Shown: positions 1-7,397, counted from the stretch's first letter. The stretch: DNA of 7,397 bases from Candidatus Omnitrophota bacterium (GCA_028717985.1 JAQUMS010000052.1:1-7397), one strand, 5' to 3'. The notes: generated by a model not told the origin, from the letters alone. Program-made: numbers and translations.

Positions 1-3000
1 CTTCTTCATACGCTTCTTCCATTCCAAAGATGTATTTAAACGGCATCGCTACGGATTGAACGAATTCTTCGATCTCTTTTTGTCTTTCGATTGTGTAGCT
101 GATATCCTGCTTGCTCATGGCATTACGCACCAAGTACTCCAAGCCTGACTGCAGGATGAGGTAGGTTAATTCTGATTGGCTGATTTCTTTGATATTCTCT
201 ATGAATAAATACGCGGATTTACGGTGTAAACCAACATGCACTGGCGGCGCTCTTCCCTGCGGGATCTGCCATACCTGTAATTCCTTTAATCCTTCTTCAT
301 AGACTCGGGCTATTCCTAAGTTCAGTAACCCTACCTTCAATTCCACTCTCATATCTTCGCCGATTTGTTCTTTGGCTTTTATTACTTTTGCGTGATTGCT
401 GATGTCTGCGGCTTGCTTGCCTTCTGCCATTCCTTTGAATCCAGCATCTATGGCTTCGTGTGCTTTACGATGCTCTTCACTTAAGCCGTTGCCGAAGGAG
501 TCGCCGCCGTCACGATAGTTTTTAGCTCCCGCCACTAGATTATCGGCGGACAAGCTTAGCTCATAGCTCTTATAATTTTCATCCGTCGCCCTTCGTCCTT
601 CTTCTTTTTTGATTACTGCGGGAAAACTTGTTTTAGGATCTCTGCCCGTTGTTGCTAAGCGGTCAACGGAAGTAAACGGATTAATAAAGATATCGCGTAT
701 AGTATTGGCTCGTTTAGCTTTCTCAAAACTAAACAGCACTATAGACAATTGTATTTTTGACGGCTCAAGGCCATCCAATGAATAAAAACCTTTCATTTCC
801 TCTCCGGGCCATCGTGAGTTCCTGTAAAATACCGTCTGCGGAAATAAATCCTGGAGCATATATTCATCAATTTCGATAAACTGTTCCCGGCCGAATATAT
901 TGCCTTCTTCAATAGACATACTTTTCAACTGGAATTTTCTTACATTCATACCCCGAGCCGTTTCAATAATATCTTTTATCTTCCCCTGAATATACGCGTC
1001 TTTTGTAAAAATAACATTACACCGGGGATCCAACCCTATGTCTACGGCGGTTTTTATATTTTGTTTTATCCTGTCGGTTATATTCCGGGATGTACCGTTT
1101 CTGTTTTCAATAAGCGAAATTTCAGGCCGTGCGATTTTTCTAAATAATTTCTCATCAAAAGAAAAAACGGAAAATGTAAGCGTGTCAAGACCGGCATTTT
1201 TCAAATCAGATAAAAGCTTTTCTGTAAATCCTAAACCATTCGAGGTAATACGGACTCTCATCTCTTCGTCTTTCGCCACTCTGACAAAATCAACCAATTG
1301 AGGATGCACTGAAGGTTCTCCGCCTGTCAAGGTGAGGGCGTATATACCGGAATTTTTAAGTTTTTTCAAAAGTTGACGATAGGATTGCTCATTCCACTTA
1401 AGATAAAATGGTTTAAACATACCTTCATGTAAAAATTTATAATTTATACAAAAACGGCAGCGTAATTGACAATCAGAAACTATCAGAAATTGTGTGTTGC
1501 TTTCTTTATGCGGCGTCGCTATTTCAATATCTGTCAGATCAGGGAGAGGAACTTCCACTCCTAATTTTAACATTCTTTCATTCTGCGCTTCATATTCAAC
1601 ACCACCCAAAGAAATATCATCCCCGCCGTCGTTTTCTTCAATTACAGACTCCTGCTTACGCGCTTTACGGGCGATTACGCGGACATGAGCTCCACGGCCC
1701 TGGGCTTCAAGTCCTAAGATATCATCCTGATCTAAAAAGAAATTGAACATACGGGTATCAGACACAATATCTTTAATCTCAAAACCGGCTTTTTCAAGAA
1801 GCCTGCCCAGTGTAGCAGGCGACAGATAATATAAATGATCGGCTTTTATCATAGGGAATGTATCTCCCAAAAGGTCGGCCTCAAGGCTGTCTATATTCGG
1901 CACCCGTATTACCAGAACCCCATCATTCTTCAGGATACGATTGATCTCGTAAAGGACTTCCAGAGGATCTTTGACATGCTCAAGAGCGTCGTACATTGTC
2001 ACCATATCAAATTCTTTGTCCGAAAACATCTGTTGTGCCAATGTCCCTTGTTGTATTGTAAGTCCAAATAATTCCATTCCTTTTTTCACAGCATCTTCTG
2101 ATATCTCAACACCCGTTACGTCAAAACCTTTTTCTTTAGCGGCCTGCATAACATATCCGCAGGCAGCACCGACATCAAGCAGACTGCCTGTCTTTCCAGG
2201 AACCAACCACGGTTTCATCTCTTCCATACGTAAACGGGCAACTTCCAATCTCCCTTCAATATCTTCAAAGTAATCTGCGTACCCAAGTGTATCGTGGCCG
2301 CCTTTATTACTGAAATAAACGCCGGAATAAATCCGGAAAATCTCCTTATTGGTCGGCACATGTTCGACAAATATCAATCCGCAGCGTTCACATTGCACCA
2401 GACGGTATGAATACTCTCCTAAACGAAGTTCATATAAAGCTTTGTTACGTTCACAACCACAAACATTGCAGGACCTGTTCCAGTCAGCAGCATTGGGCTT
2501 TCCGCAGACATCCCCAATACCGCCGACGCAAAGAATACTGACCCCGCCTTTCCAGTTACCTTTCTCGTCTATTGCATAGGGGAACCCGTTTTTATCAAGG
2601 GTTATAGATAATCCACTGGTTAAAACTAACACCCCATCTTTATTTGCTTCCGCTATCCGTCCCTCTTTAACTTCCACTATTCTTTCCCCTATTCCACGCG
2701 CTATGACGGAATATTCCTGGCTGATCCTTGGGTCCCGTCCGTTTGAGAAAACCACGTTATCGAGCATAGGATAAATCACGCGTAAAGTCCCGGCATCAAC
2801 CAGGCTGTCCACAATAACATCCAACTCTTTTTCCATGGCAATTTTGACTGCCCACACCAGTCCTGCCGCATAGATAAAATCATTTTCCAGAAGAGGCATA
2901 AAAAGAGAATCTATCATAATGGTGTGTTCTCCGATAGCATAACTCATAGAACAGCAATCAGGATTATCTTCAGATCCGATTTCAAGTATTCCTTTTCCGG

Positions 3001-6000
3001 TTAACGGAATACGGCTATCGCCCCACGGCTTCAATGTCTCCTGCTTGAGATTGTTCTTATCCATCACCGTGACCGATCTCAACACGCCTTCGGAATACAC
3101 CGACTTGGACTTCAATTCTTTGTGTTCATACAATCCGCCGCCGAAATCTCCGACAAGTTCCTTTATAGCTTTCATCAGATCAGCCGTATCCAGATCAAAA
3201 ACATTTCTGGCTTCACCAAGCGTTCCAACCTGCGCAAGCCAAAAACCCAGTGCCAGAAATTTATCTATCATGATCCACTGTTTTCTCACCTGTATATGAT
3301 GCTCATTCTCCTTCTGAATGGACTGATTATATGCGAGTTTCAGAGTCCTGGAGAATAATCCGATATCGGCAACATAGAGGCCGAGAATATCATTGATGTC
3401 CCCTTCAATCCCTTTTCCTGAAGATACCGGTTGTTGGTGTTTCTTCCCTACAGCAAAAGATTCCTTAATATCTCGTTGCAGAGATTTGATAACTTTATCG
3501 ACAGGCACTGACAACCTCATATCGACTTCGTCATATTTATAGTTCTTGGCGTGTTCAACGACCATTCTGTAAAATGCCGGGGCGTTCTTTTCCAGGGCCT
3601 CCTTTATTTCTGTTATACTTCCTGTAAAATATCCGGCATATTTCATCGCTCCGGCAACCAATCTCTTATAATTATCATCCATACGTTTAGTCTCGGTTTC
3701 AAGAGGAGCGCGGAAATAACTCAGTACTATCGGCCTGACATCAGGAGGCAAAAGGGCCAATTGTTCATTCTGCAGAGATTCCATTACAATCGACCCGAAT
3801 CCCCATCTGATCTGAAAATGCATTAATAGCCGCGTGTAGGCATCTGTAAGTTCCTTGAACGATTCCGGAGTCAACTCAAACGTATCCACCACACGCAAAA
3901 ATTCTGCAAGGGCCTCCTGTCTGTCTTTAAAAATCTCTTCAAGCCTGTCAATACCAAGCCCCTTTAAGTGGCCGTTAAGTTTGGTATTGACTTCGTCATT
4001 CTTTATATAGATTATTCCGTTCTCTATTTTCCTTGAACCCAAAGTAATGCCGAGTTCTTTCTCAACCAATGCAAGAGCATTCCAGTAACACTCAAGCTGC
4101 CATCCGCCCAAAGAAAACTCAGGCTTCCCTATCCATTGTCCTTCCGCATCCTCTTTATGGACAACATGAGCCGTCACCAAACGCTGCCGCCTTACGATAT
4201 CATTTCTCAGGAAATCCTGCAATTTTCCTTCAACTATAGGAAGAGCGCCTTTATAAACAACCATATTATTGGCATCTACTGTGACCTCACAGCCGTCAAA
4301 TTCTTTCAGTACCGCCGTAGCGTCCCCGGCTGCCAGGAAAGTTGGTATTCCCTGTTCCCTGCTCACAATCGCTGTATGACTTGTTGTCCCCCCGATGTCT
4401 ACGATCGCCGCCTTGGACCGCACCGTAACCATATTCCATTCAGGGGTAGTCCTTACCGTTACCAGTATATCTCCCTCTTTAACCTTATTCTCAGCTTCAT
4501 CCAAATTGTTCACTACTTTAAGTGTCCCTGTCACAGCCCCCTGGAAACCCGGAGCACCACCCTCAAAAATTATCGTACCTTTATTCGCTTCTTCTAAGGG
4601 AATACCCCTGACCGTCATTGTCACCTTTTCACTCCTGGTAGACCAGATAGTCTCCGGACGCGCCTGGACAAAATATACCGCTTTTTTCCCGTCCACGGCG
4701 AATTCGGTATCCATAAACTTATATCCATGCGTCTGCGAGTAATGATCTCCTATCGTTTTTATCGCCCGTGCAATCTCTATTACTTTATCATCGGTAAATA
4801 CCAAAACCTGTCTTTCTTCCTCAGGAGTTTCCATCCAGACAGTACTACCCTGATCATCGCACATTATTTTTCTCGACTTCGCTCCAAGTCTTTTTTCCTG
4901 TATATTACGCACATCCGGATCAATAAACCATGAATCAGGGCTTTCTTCTCCGCCTACCACCGACTCACCCAGCCCGTAATTAGCTTCTATCCTGATTCCG
5001 GGTTTTCCCGTCGCAACATCCACGGTAAATCCTACTCCCGCCGCATAAGGCGATATCATTCTTTGGATGACGACCGCTAATTTAACGTGGGAATGACGGA
5101 AAATAGTATTGTGAGACGCAATTGAATCAGCATCATCGCCTTTGTGCGCCAGCCCTCGGATAACCGACATCCTCTGTTCATTGCGATATTGTATCGCCCT
5201 GTTACCATAAAGGGAGATCCAACAGTCACGTACGGACTGTTCAACTGCACCATTGCCTCTCTGGTTTACAAATGTATCCTGTCGTCCGGCAAACGATGCT
5301 GTCGGCAAATCTTCTGCCGTGGCAGAACTTCTGACGGCCACGGAAATATTATCGCTTCCAAAACGCACGCTTAAACGCTCGTAACTTGCCGCTATTGCCC
5401 CTAAAACTTCACCGGGAATAACGCCGTCCTTCATCTCTTTGCGTATTTTCTCTCCCAACCCTGATATTTTTTGCTCAATAGCAGGAATTTCCCCGTTCTC
5501 ACTGCCTTTAAGCTTTAGACTGATCCATTGTTCTGAAAGATCTTCCAGTCTTTTTATAGATTTTGAATATCCATTGCTTGCTATAAATCTATCGTACGAT
5601 TCCGTAGTTACCGTAAATCCTTCCGGCACGTCAATTCCAGGTATCTGCGCCAATTCAGCCAGACTTGCTCCTTTGCCTCCCGTCAGACGGATATCCGCTG
5701 CTTCCGGCTGAGTGAAATCAACGGTCAACTGAGCATCCCCGCCGTCAAATAACGGTAGAAATTTCGCCTGGGTTTTGTCGACAGAAGATAAAGGCACGGC
5801 CATGGCAAATACAGAAATTTTCTTTTCAGCTATGGAAGAAAGAAGGTTAAACCAGACAGAATCTGCTGTTATCCCGGTTTGCGATGACGGATCAATAACT
5901 TTCAGGTGAGAGGAAAAAATATTCGAATGAGCCTTAAGGGTTTCAATGGTATAGTGCTGGACTGTAGCTTCGGACTCTTCAGGATGGATAAAATGCCGGA

Positions 6001-7397
6001 GCGCGTGATAAAGTAAAATCTTCAACGACAAATCTAAATCTTTCTGATAGTTTGATTCAAAAACTGTTTCCGGAGGTCCGCGCATCGCTCTCCAGGAAAG
6101 ATACAATTCATTCTTTTGAGCATCCACTTCGCTGACTGCGTTTATTCCGCCGGTGAGAATAATCTTGATTTCTCTATATCCGTTTTCATCCAACCATGCG
6201 CGCGTAGCAAAATTGTCATCCTGCGCATTTTGATTTAACGCAAATACCAAACCCAGATATAACCTCCGTATATCATCCCAAGGTAAGCCGCCTTCAACAC
6301 CAATATTTGCAACCGCCCCTTTACTGATATTTAAACCTATTAAAGCATTAATACGAACATCCGCCAATTCCATTCCCTCAGCCATAGCCGGATACGCAAA
6401 GGCCTGAGTTCCGCCATCTCTATAGCTCTTAGCTGATAGCAGATAGCTCTTAGTTCTTTGCTCTTTGCTCTTTGCAAAACCTTTATTGCCTTTACTCTGT
6501 GCTCTGTACTCTGTACTCGGTACTTGGGTTATAAGTCCCTTAGCTTCTTGGGCACGTCCTTTTCCACCATCGTTCTTACGTGTTTCAGCAATACTGTATC
6601 CTGAAGCAAACCATGTTTTTGCGTCTGAAACATCAAGCCCTAATTGTTCGGCAAAAGAAAGGTAATGTTTCCAGGGATTAACCTTAATGAACGCGATATG
6701 GAACACGTTTCTTTTTGAGCCTTTCGGGCGTATTGGCAGGAGCGTTTCGGCAAAAATATTTTTAACCCGCGCTCTATCCTTCATTTTAAAAATATTAACA
6801 TCGTCGGTATCCATTTCATAATCAAGATAATCGTCATTCAAAACAGCGGTCAACGCGACCCGTTCCACTAACCGGGCTTCATACGAATCAATTCCGTATA
6901 AATAGCGGGCAGTGGCATACTGGGAGAAATACAGAGGAATGCCTTTCCAGAACGATATGTCGTTTCTATGCCCGTATAATTCAAATAATAAATTCCATTT
7001 TATCTTGGCGAGTTCTTTTTTCCCGGTTGCGGCGTCATACGCCAATTCAGCGCCGATCAGAATCACACCCGCGGTTAATCCGCCGAATAACGCGAAAAGA
7101 TTATCTATAATAGTTGCAGGGGACCTGAATATTTCTTTCCAATCCTGGAACGTATCGATAAATTTCGCCAATGCCGCGGGCCCGCCGTACACAAGACCAA
7201 AAATATTTCTGTTCACAGTCTCAAAATCATTTCGGTGAATATAGTAAGAGCTGATGCCATAGGGTATATAAAACAACAGATAGCTTGCAGAGATAACAAG
7301 GCTGAAACCAAACAAATATCCGAATAACCAGGCTGAAGAAACTACCCACCCCAACCCGGAAGCCATCAAGAGAGAAACCGCGGCGCCGAAATAAATA
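1..7397 (-). CDS. Giant multidomain protein, partial at both ends (PEP synthase-like / methyltransferase / radical SAM)
   Basis: One minus-strand frame stays open for 2465 codons (7396 to 2), with no stop and no visible start or end of the gene. It is protein-like throughout. Recognisable modules follow in order: hydrophobic segments, PPDK/PEP-synthase ATP-binding domain, phosphohistidine domain, helical region, zinc-knuckle methyltransferase, radical SAM domain and an unknown tail. For comparison, a stand-alone PEP synthase is roughly 800 residues, so this is a fusion at least three times that size. The first codons already look like coding sequence, so the true start is probably upstream (above 7397). 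The chain continues below position 1. No frameshift was met in translating the whole frame. The modules suggest combined phosphotransfer, methylation and radical chemistry, but the substrate is unknown. Giant proteins of this type are known from Omnitrophota. That family placement is inferred. Confidence 0.93.
2..901 (-). other. Unrecognised Cys-free C-proximal tail, continuing outside the window (residues 2166-2465)
   Basis: The first part (about 2166-2285) may complete the radical SAM fold or form a small domain. It then passes through the second heptamer-like site and the YRDGG linker. From 2306 the sequence is charged and mostly helical (EEHRKAHEAIDAGFKGMAEG). A beta-like part follows (MRVELKVGLLNLGIARVYEE), then VHVGLHRKSAYLFIENIKEI and SELTYLILQSGLEYLVRN. 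The 'strand then ELTYLI' pattern is faintly like degenerate metalloprotease-type helices, but no HExxH is present, so no function is assigned. The chain runs off the window end without a stop. Confidence 0.4.
515..569 (-). repeat. Second heptamer-repeat remnant next to YRDGG linker
   Basis: Plus-strand heptamers ATAGTTT and TTAGCTC (515-528), then TTAGCTC and ATAGCTC (556-569), belong to the same (A/T)TAGCTC family as the array at 6423-6527. They are only two pairs and the phase between the pairs is not kept. In protein terms, YKSYELS and AKNYRDGG here parallel TKSYLLS and AKSYRDGG at the large array. This looks like a decayed or short copy of the same element. Chance is less likely given the shared neighbouring YRDGG. 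Confidence 0.55.
902..1501 (-). other. Radical SAM domain (residues 1966-2165)
   Basis: Radical SAM enzymes bind a [4Fe-4S] cluster and cleave SAM to a 5'-deoxyadenosyl radical. The cluster motif CX3CX2C is intact (C1976, C1980, C1983; DCQLRCRFCIN). The SAM-binding LTGGEPSVHPQL follows at 2023-2034, then RITSNG (2049-2054) and LKNAGLDTLTFSVFSFDEKLF, the classical order seen in MoaA-like enzymes. A further MoaA-like stretch is IKTAVDIGLDPRCNVIF. The next 300 residues contain no cysteine, so an auxiliary cluster (MoaA C-terminal, SPASM or twitch) is not visible. It is therefore likely a single-cluster enzyme, not MoaA itself. Substrate unknown. It directly follows the methyltransferase and an Asp-Gly-Gly linker (1923). 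Confidence 0.9.
1618..1630 (-). repeat. Linker 13-mer, copy 2 (DGGD at residues 1923-1926)
   Basis: This is identical at the DNA level to the 13-mer at 5734-5746 and is read in the same phase, giving Asp-Gly-Gly-Asp. It lies between the methyltransferase and the radical SAM domain, in a charged low-complexity linker (ENDGGDDISLGG). Confidence 0.6.
1727..2479 (-). other. Class I SAM-dependent methyltransferase domain with Cys4 zinc knuckle (residues 1640-1890)
   Basis: This Rossmann-type domain transfers a methyl group from S-adenosylmethionine. A Cys4 knuckle opens it: C1643-x-x-C1646 and C1669-x-x-C1672-Gly-Leu, a layout common in bacterial C-methyltransferase-like proteins. Motif I is LLDVGAACGYVMQAA, with D1741, G1743 and G1747. 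The acidic loop end follows at GVEIS (E1764). The motif around D1803 (MYDALEHVKDPLEVLYEINR) gives the typical DxLEHV signature, then GVLVIRVPN. The ending DHLYYLSPATLGRLLEKAGF is the usual closing block. All motifs look intact. Substrate (sugar, lipid, peptide or other) is not determined. The tail fusion to a radical SAM domain is unusual. Confidence 0.92.
2480..3121 (-). other. Unrecognised domain between phosphotransfer and methyltransferase modules (residues 1426-1639)
   Basis: This is a well-formed mixed alpha/beta sequence with predicted strand and helix alternation: TGKGILEIGSEDNPDCCSMS with an adjacent Cys pair, YAIGEHTIMIDSLFM, LDVIVDSLVDAGTLRVIYPM, GRIAEANKDGVLVLTSGLSI and WKGGVSILCVGGIGDVCGKP. 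The glycine-rich closing piece directly abuts the methyltransferase zinc knuckle. No known family was recognised. It could be a substrate-binding domain serving the phosphotransfer or methyl-transfer module, but nothing in the sequence proves that. Confidence 0.4.
3122..4261 (-). other. Helical region after the phosphohistidine domain; RPH-like end, no PEP-barrel (residues 1046-1425)
   Basis: In PEP synthase a (beta/alpha)8 PEP/pyruvate barrel should follow here. I see none of its hallmarks (no SIGTND-type or CGE/CGQ-type motifs). The segment instead reads as charged alpha-helices. Residues 1352-1411 (KLAYNQSIQKENEHHIQVRK, then IDKFLALGFWLAQVG, then NVFDLDTADLMKAI) resemble the helical end found in rifampicin phosphotransferase-type proteins, where a kinase-like helix pair precedes a 'DVF-L' motif. 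An earlier stretch (KIENGIIYIKNDEV, about 1126-1139) has a similar flavour. Either this replaces the barrel with a different acceptor-binding module, or the barrel is too diverged to see by eye. Confidence 0.5.
4292..4594 (-). other. PEP-utilising phosphohistidine domain (residues 935-1035)
   Basis: This is the mobile swivelling domain that carries the phosphohistidine in PPDK, PEP synthase, enzyme I and rifampicin phosphotransferase. The signature GGTTSHTAIVSREQGIPT is complete (1002-1019), with H1007 the expected phosphorylated histidine. It is preceded by GAPGFQGAVTGTLKVV and GDILVTVRTTPEWN, typical of the domain start. GDATAVLKEFDGCEVTVD follows, as the closing strand region. It sits directly after the ATP-binding domain, as in PEP synthase. 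Catalytic residues are intact, so phosphotransfer through H1007 is expected. The final acceptor is unknown. Confidence 0.93.
4637..5701 (-). other. PPDK/PEP synthase-type ATP-binding domain (PPDK_N-like, residues 566-920)
   Basis: This ATP-grasp-like domain phosphorylates the swivelling histidine domain in PEP synthase, pyruvate phosphate dikinase and relatives. Family motifs appear in the right order. LTGGKGASLAEL is at 571-582, then PGIDVPEGFTVTTESYDRF. VAVRSSATAEDLPTASFAG is at 686-704, with R689 matching the conserved ATP-binding arginine, and DCWISLYGNRAIQYR follows. LAVVIQRMISPYAAGVGFTVD is at about 773-793, NYGLGESVVGG at 806-816, and the closing DTEFAVDG...YFVQARPET at 896-916. All signature blocks are intact, so the domain is probably active. 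In known enzymes it consumes ATP. The bound substrate cannot be read from this domain. Confidence 0.93.
5734..5746 (-). repeat. Linker 13-mer, copy 1 (DGGD at residues 551-554)
   Basis: The plus-strand 13-mer CATCCCCGCCGTC encodes the core Asp-Gly-Gly-Asp immediately upstream (in protein order) of the PPDK-type domain. An identical 13-mer, in the same reading phase, is at 1618-1630 before the radical SAM domain. It marks a linker between domains. Confidence 0.6.
5762..6409 (-). other. Unrecognised domain preceding the kinase module (residues 330-545)
   Basis: This is a folded-looking segment with alternating hydrophobic and charged residues. It includes GLPWDDIRRLYLGLVFALNQ (about 366-385), a strand-like IKIILTGGINAV (about 410-421), and LLYHALRHFIHPEE (about 460-473), whose histidines could bind metal or be structural. 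It sits between the heptamer insert and an Asp-Gly-Gly linker at 551. No known family was recognised and no function is assigned. Confidence 0.4.
6423..6527 (-). repeat. In-frame tandem heptanucleotide repeat array (15 x 7 nt = 35 codons)
   Basis: On the plus strand the sequence can be cut into 15 consecutive heptamers in one unbroken phase. They include TAGCTCT (6423 and 6444), TAGCTGA (6430), TAGCAGA (6437), TTGCTCT (6458 and 6465), TACTCTG (6493 and 6507), TGCTCTG (6500) and TACTCGG (6514). Two units in the middle (6479-6485 and 6486-6492) are degenerate but keep the phase. The total of 105 nt is divisible by three, so the reading frame survives. The insert encodes 35 residues (291-325) rich in Ser, Lys, Tyr and Gln, with a weak seven-residue period (Ser/Ala/Thr then Lys, ending in Tyr). 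It lies in a linker between unrecognised domains. Heptanucleotide tandem repeats (STRR) are established in cyanobacteria, but these units differ from those. Confidence 0.85.
6528..7021 (-). other. Unrecognised soluble segment (residues 126-290)
   Basis: This mixed-charge sequence follows the third hydrophobic segment and is rich in aromatic residues, for example YFSQYATARYLYGID. It includes an acidic patch near residues 206-220 (LNDDYLDYEMDTDD). It ends in a hydrophilic linker that contains the first Asp-Gly-Gly motif, at residue 276. No enzymatic motif or known family was recognised. It may be an extra-membrane domain belonging to the membrane module. Confidence 0.4.
7022..7396 (-). other. 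Membrane-like N-proximal segment of the giant protein (residues 1-125)
   Basis: Two long hydrophobic stretches occur at about residues 2-26 and 27-45, rich in Leu, Val, Phe, Gly and Trp with essentially no charge. A third lies at about residues 95-118 (includes FALFGGLTAGVILIGAELAY). They are separated by a charged stretch containing HRNDFETVNRN. These look like transmembrane helices rather than a signal peptide, because the gene begins upstream and the first helix has no start codon context. The segment would tether the following enzyme modules to a membrane. Topology cannot be settled from the window, and no specific transporter or glycosyltransferase family was recognised. Confidence 0.6.

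Noticed and set aside
2..901. Possible metalloprotease-like tail
   Set aside because: The strand-helix pattern is suggestive, but the HExxH zinc motif is missing and the resemblance is from memory of general patterns only.
902..1501. Calling the radical SAM domain MoaA
   Set aside because: The order of motifs is MoaA-like, but the C-terminal second-cluster cysteines are absent within the window, and the fusion context does not fit molybdopterin synthesis.
1801..1820. Hairpin GCCTGC ... GCAGGC that could look like a terminator stem
   Set aside because: It falls in the methyltransferase closing block with the frame open on both sides, lacks a following U-tract at a gene end, and has only 6 paired bases.
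4136..4597. Plus-strand ORF of 153 codons, and the other plus-strand ORFs throughout the window
   Set aside because: They lie antisense to conserved catalytic motifs (here the phosphohistidine domain), show no recognisable motif, and have low-quality composition. They are shadows of the minus-strand frame.
5221..5241. Inverted repeat AACAGTC / GACTGTT with a 7-nt centre
   Set aside because: It lies inside the PPDK-type domain in codons for a conserved stretch (EQSVRDCW). The coding constraint explains it, and there is no promoter or gene edge nearby.
4292..5701. Calling the protein a PEP synthase (ppsA)
   Set aside because: Two of the three PEP synthase domains are present, but the PEP/pyruvate barrel is not seen, so the reaction cannot be assigned.
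6423..6527. CRISPR array
   Set aside because: The repeats are 7-nt tandem units without spacers, translated in frame within a larger coding region.

Overview
The window is one uninterrupted coding region on the minus strand. Translated from position 7396 down to 2, it gives 2465 codons without a stop. No intergenic gap, terminator, tRNA or second gene is visible. Both ends of the gene lie outside the window. The plus strand has only scattered short ORFs, which are shadows of this frame.

Residue numbers below are window-relative: residue 1 starts at 7396, and residue n starts at 7396-3(n-1). In protein order the layout is as follows. Residues 1-125 hold three hydrophobic, membrane-like segments. 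Residues 126-290 are an unrecognised soluble segment. Residues 291-325 are a low-complexity insert built from tandem heptanucleotides. Residues 330-545 are unrecognised. Residues 566-920 are a pyruvate phosphate dikinase/PEP synthase-type ATP-binding domain. Residues 935-1035 are a PEP-utilising phosphohistidine domain with the catalytic TSH motif. Residues 1046-1425 are helical, and their end resembles rifampicin-phosphotransferase-type proteins. Residues 1426-1639 are unrecognised. Residues 1640-1890 are a class I SAM-dependent methyltransferase with a Cys4 zinc knuckle. Residues 1966-2165 are a radical SAM domain with CX3CX2C. Residues 2166-2465 are an unrecognised tail that runs off the window.

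A giant multi-enzyme polypeptide of this kind, with in-frame heptamer repeats and recurrent Asp-Gly-Gly linkers, suggests an uncultured bacterium of the Omnitrophota (OP3) or a neighbouring PVC-type lineage. That placement is inference from general knowledge, not something the sequence proves. GC content looks middling by eye.

Functionally, one chain carries an ATP/PEP-type phosphotransfer module, a methyltransferase and a radical SAM module. The PEP/pyruvate TIM barrel of true PEP synthase is not seen, and neither is an auxiliary iron-sulfur cluster of the MoaA or SPASM type. The substrates are therefore unknown. Linking the three activities to one pathway is a hypothesis based only on their fusion.
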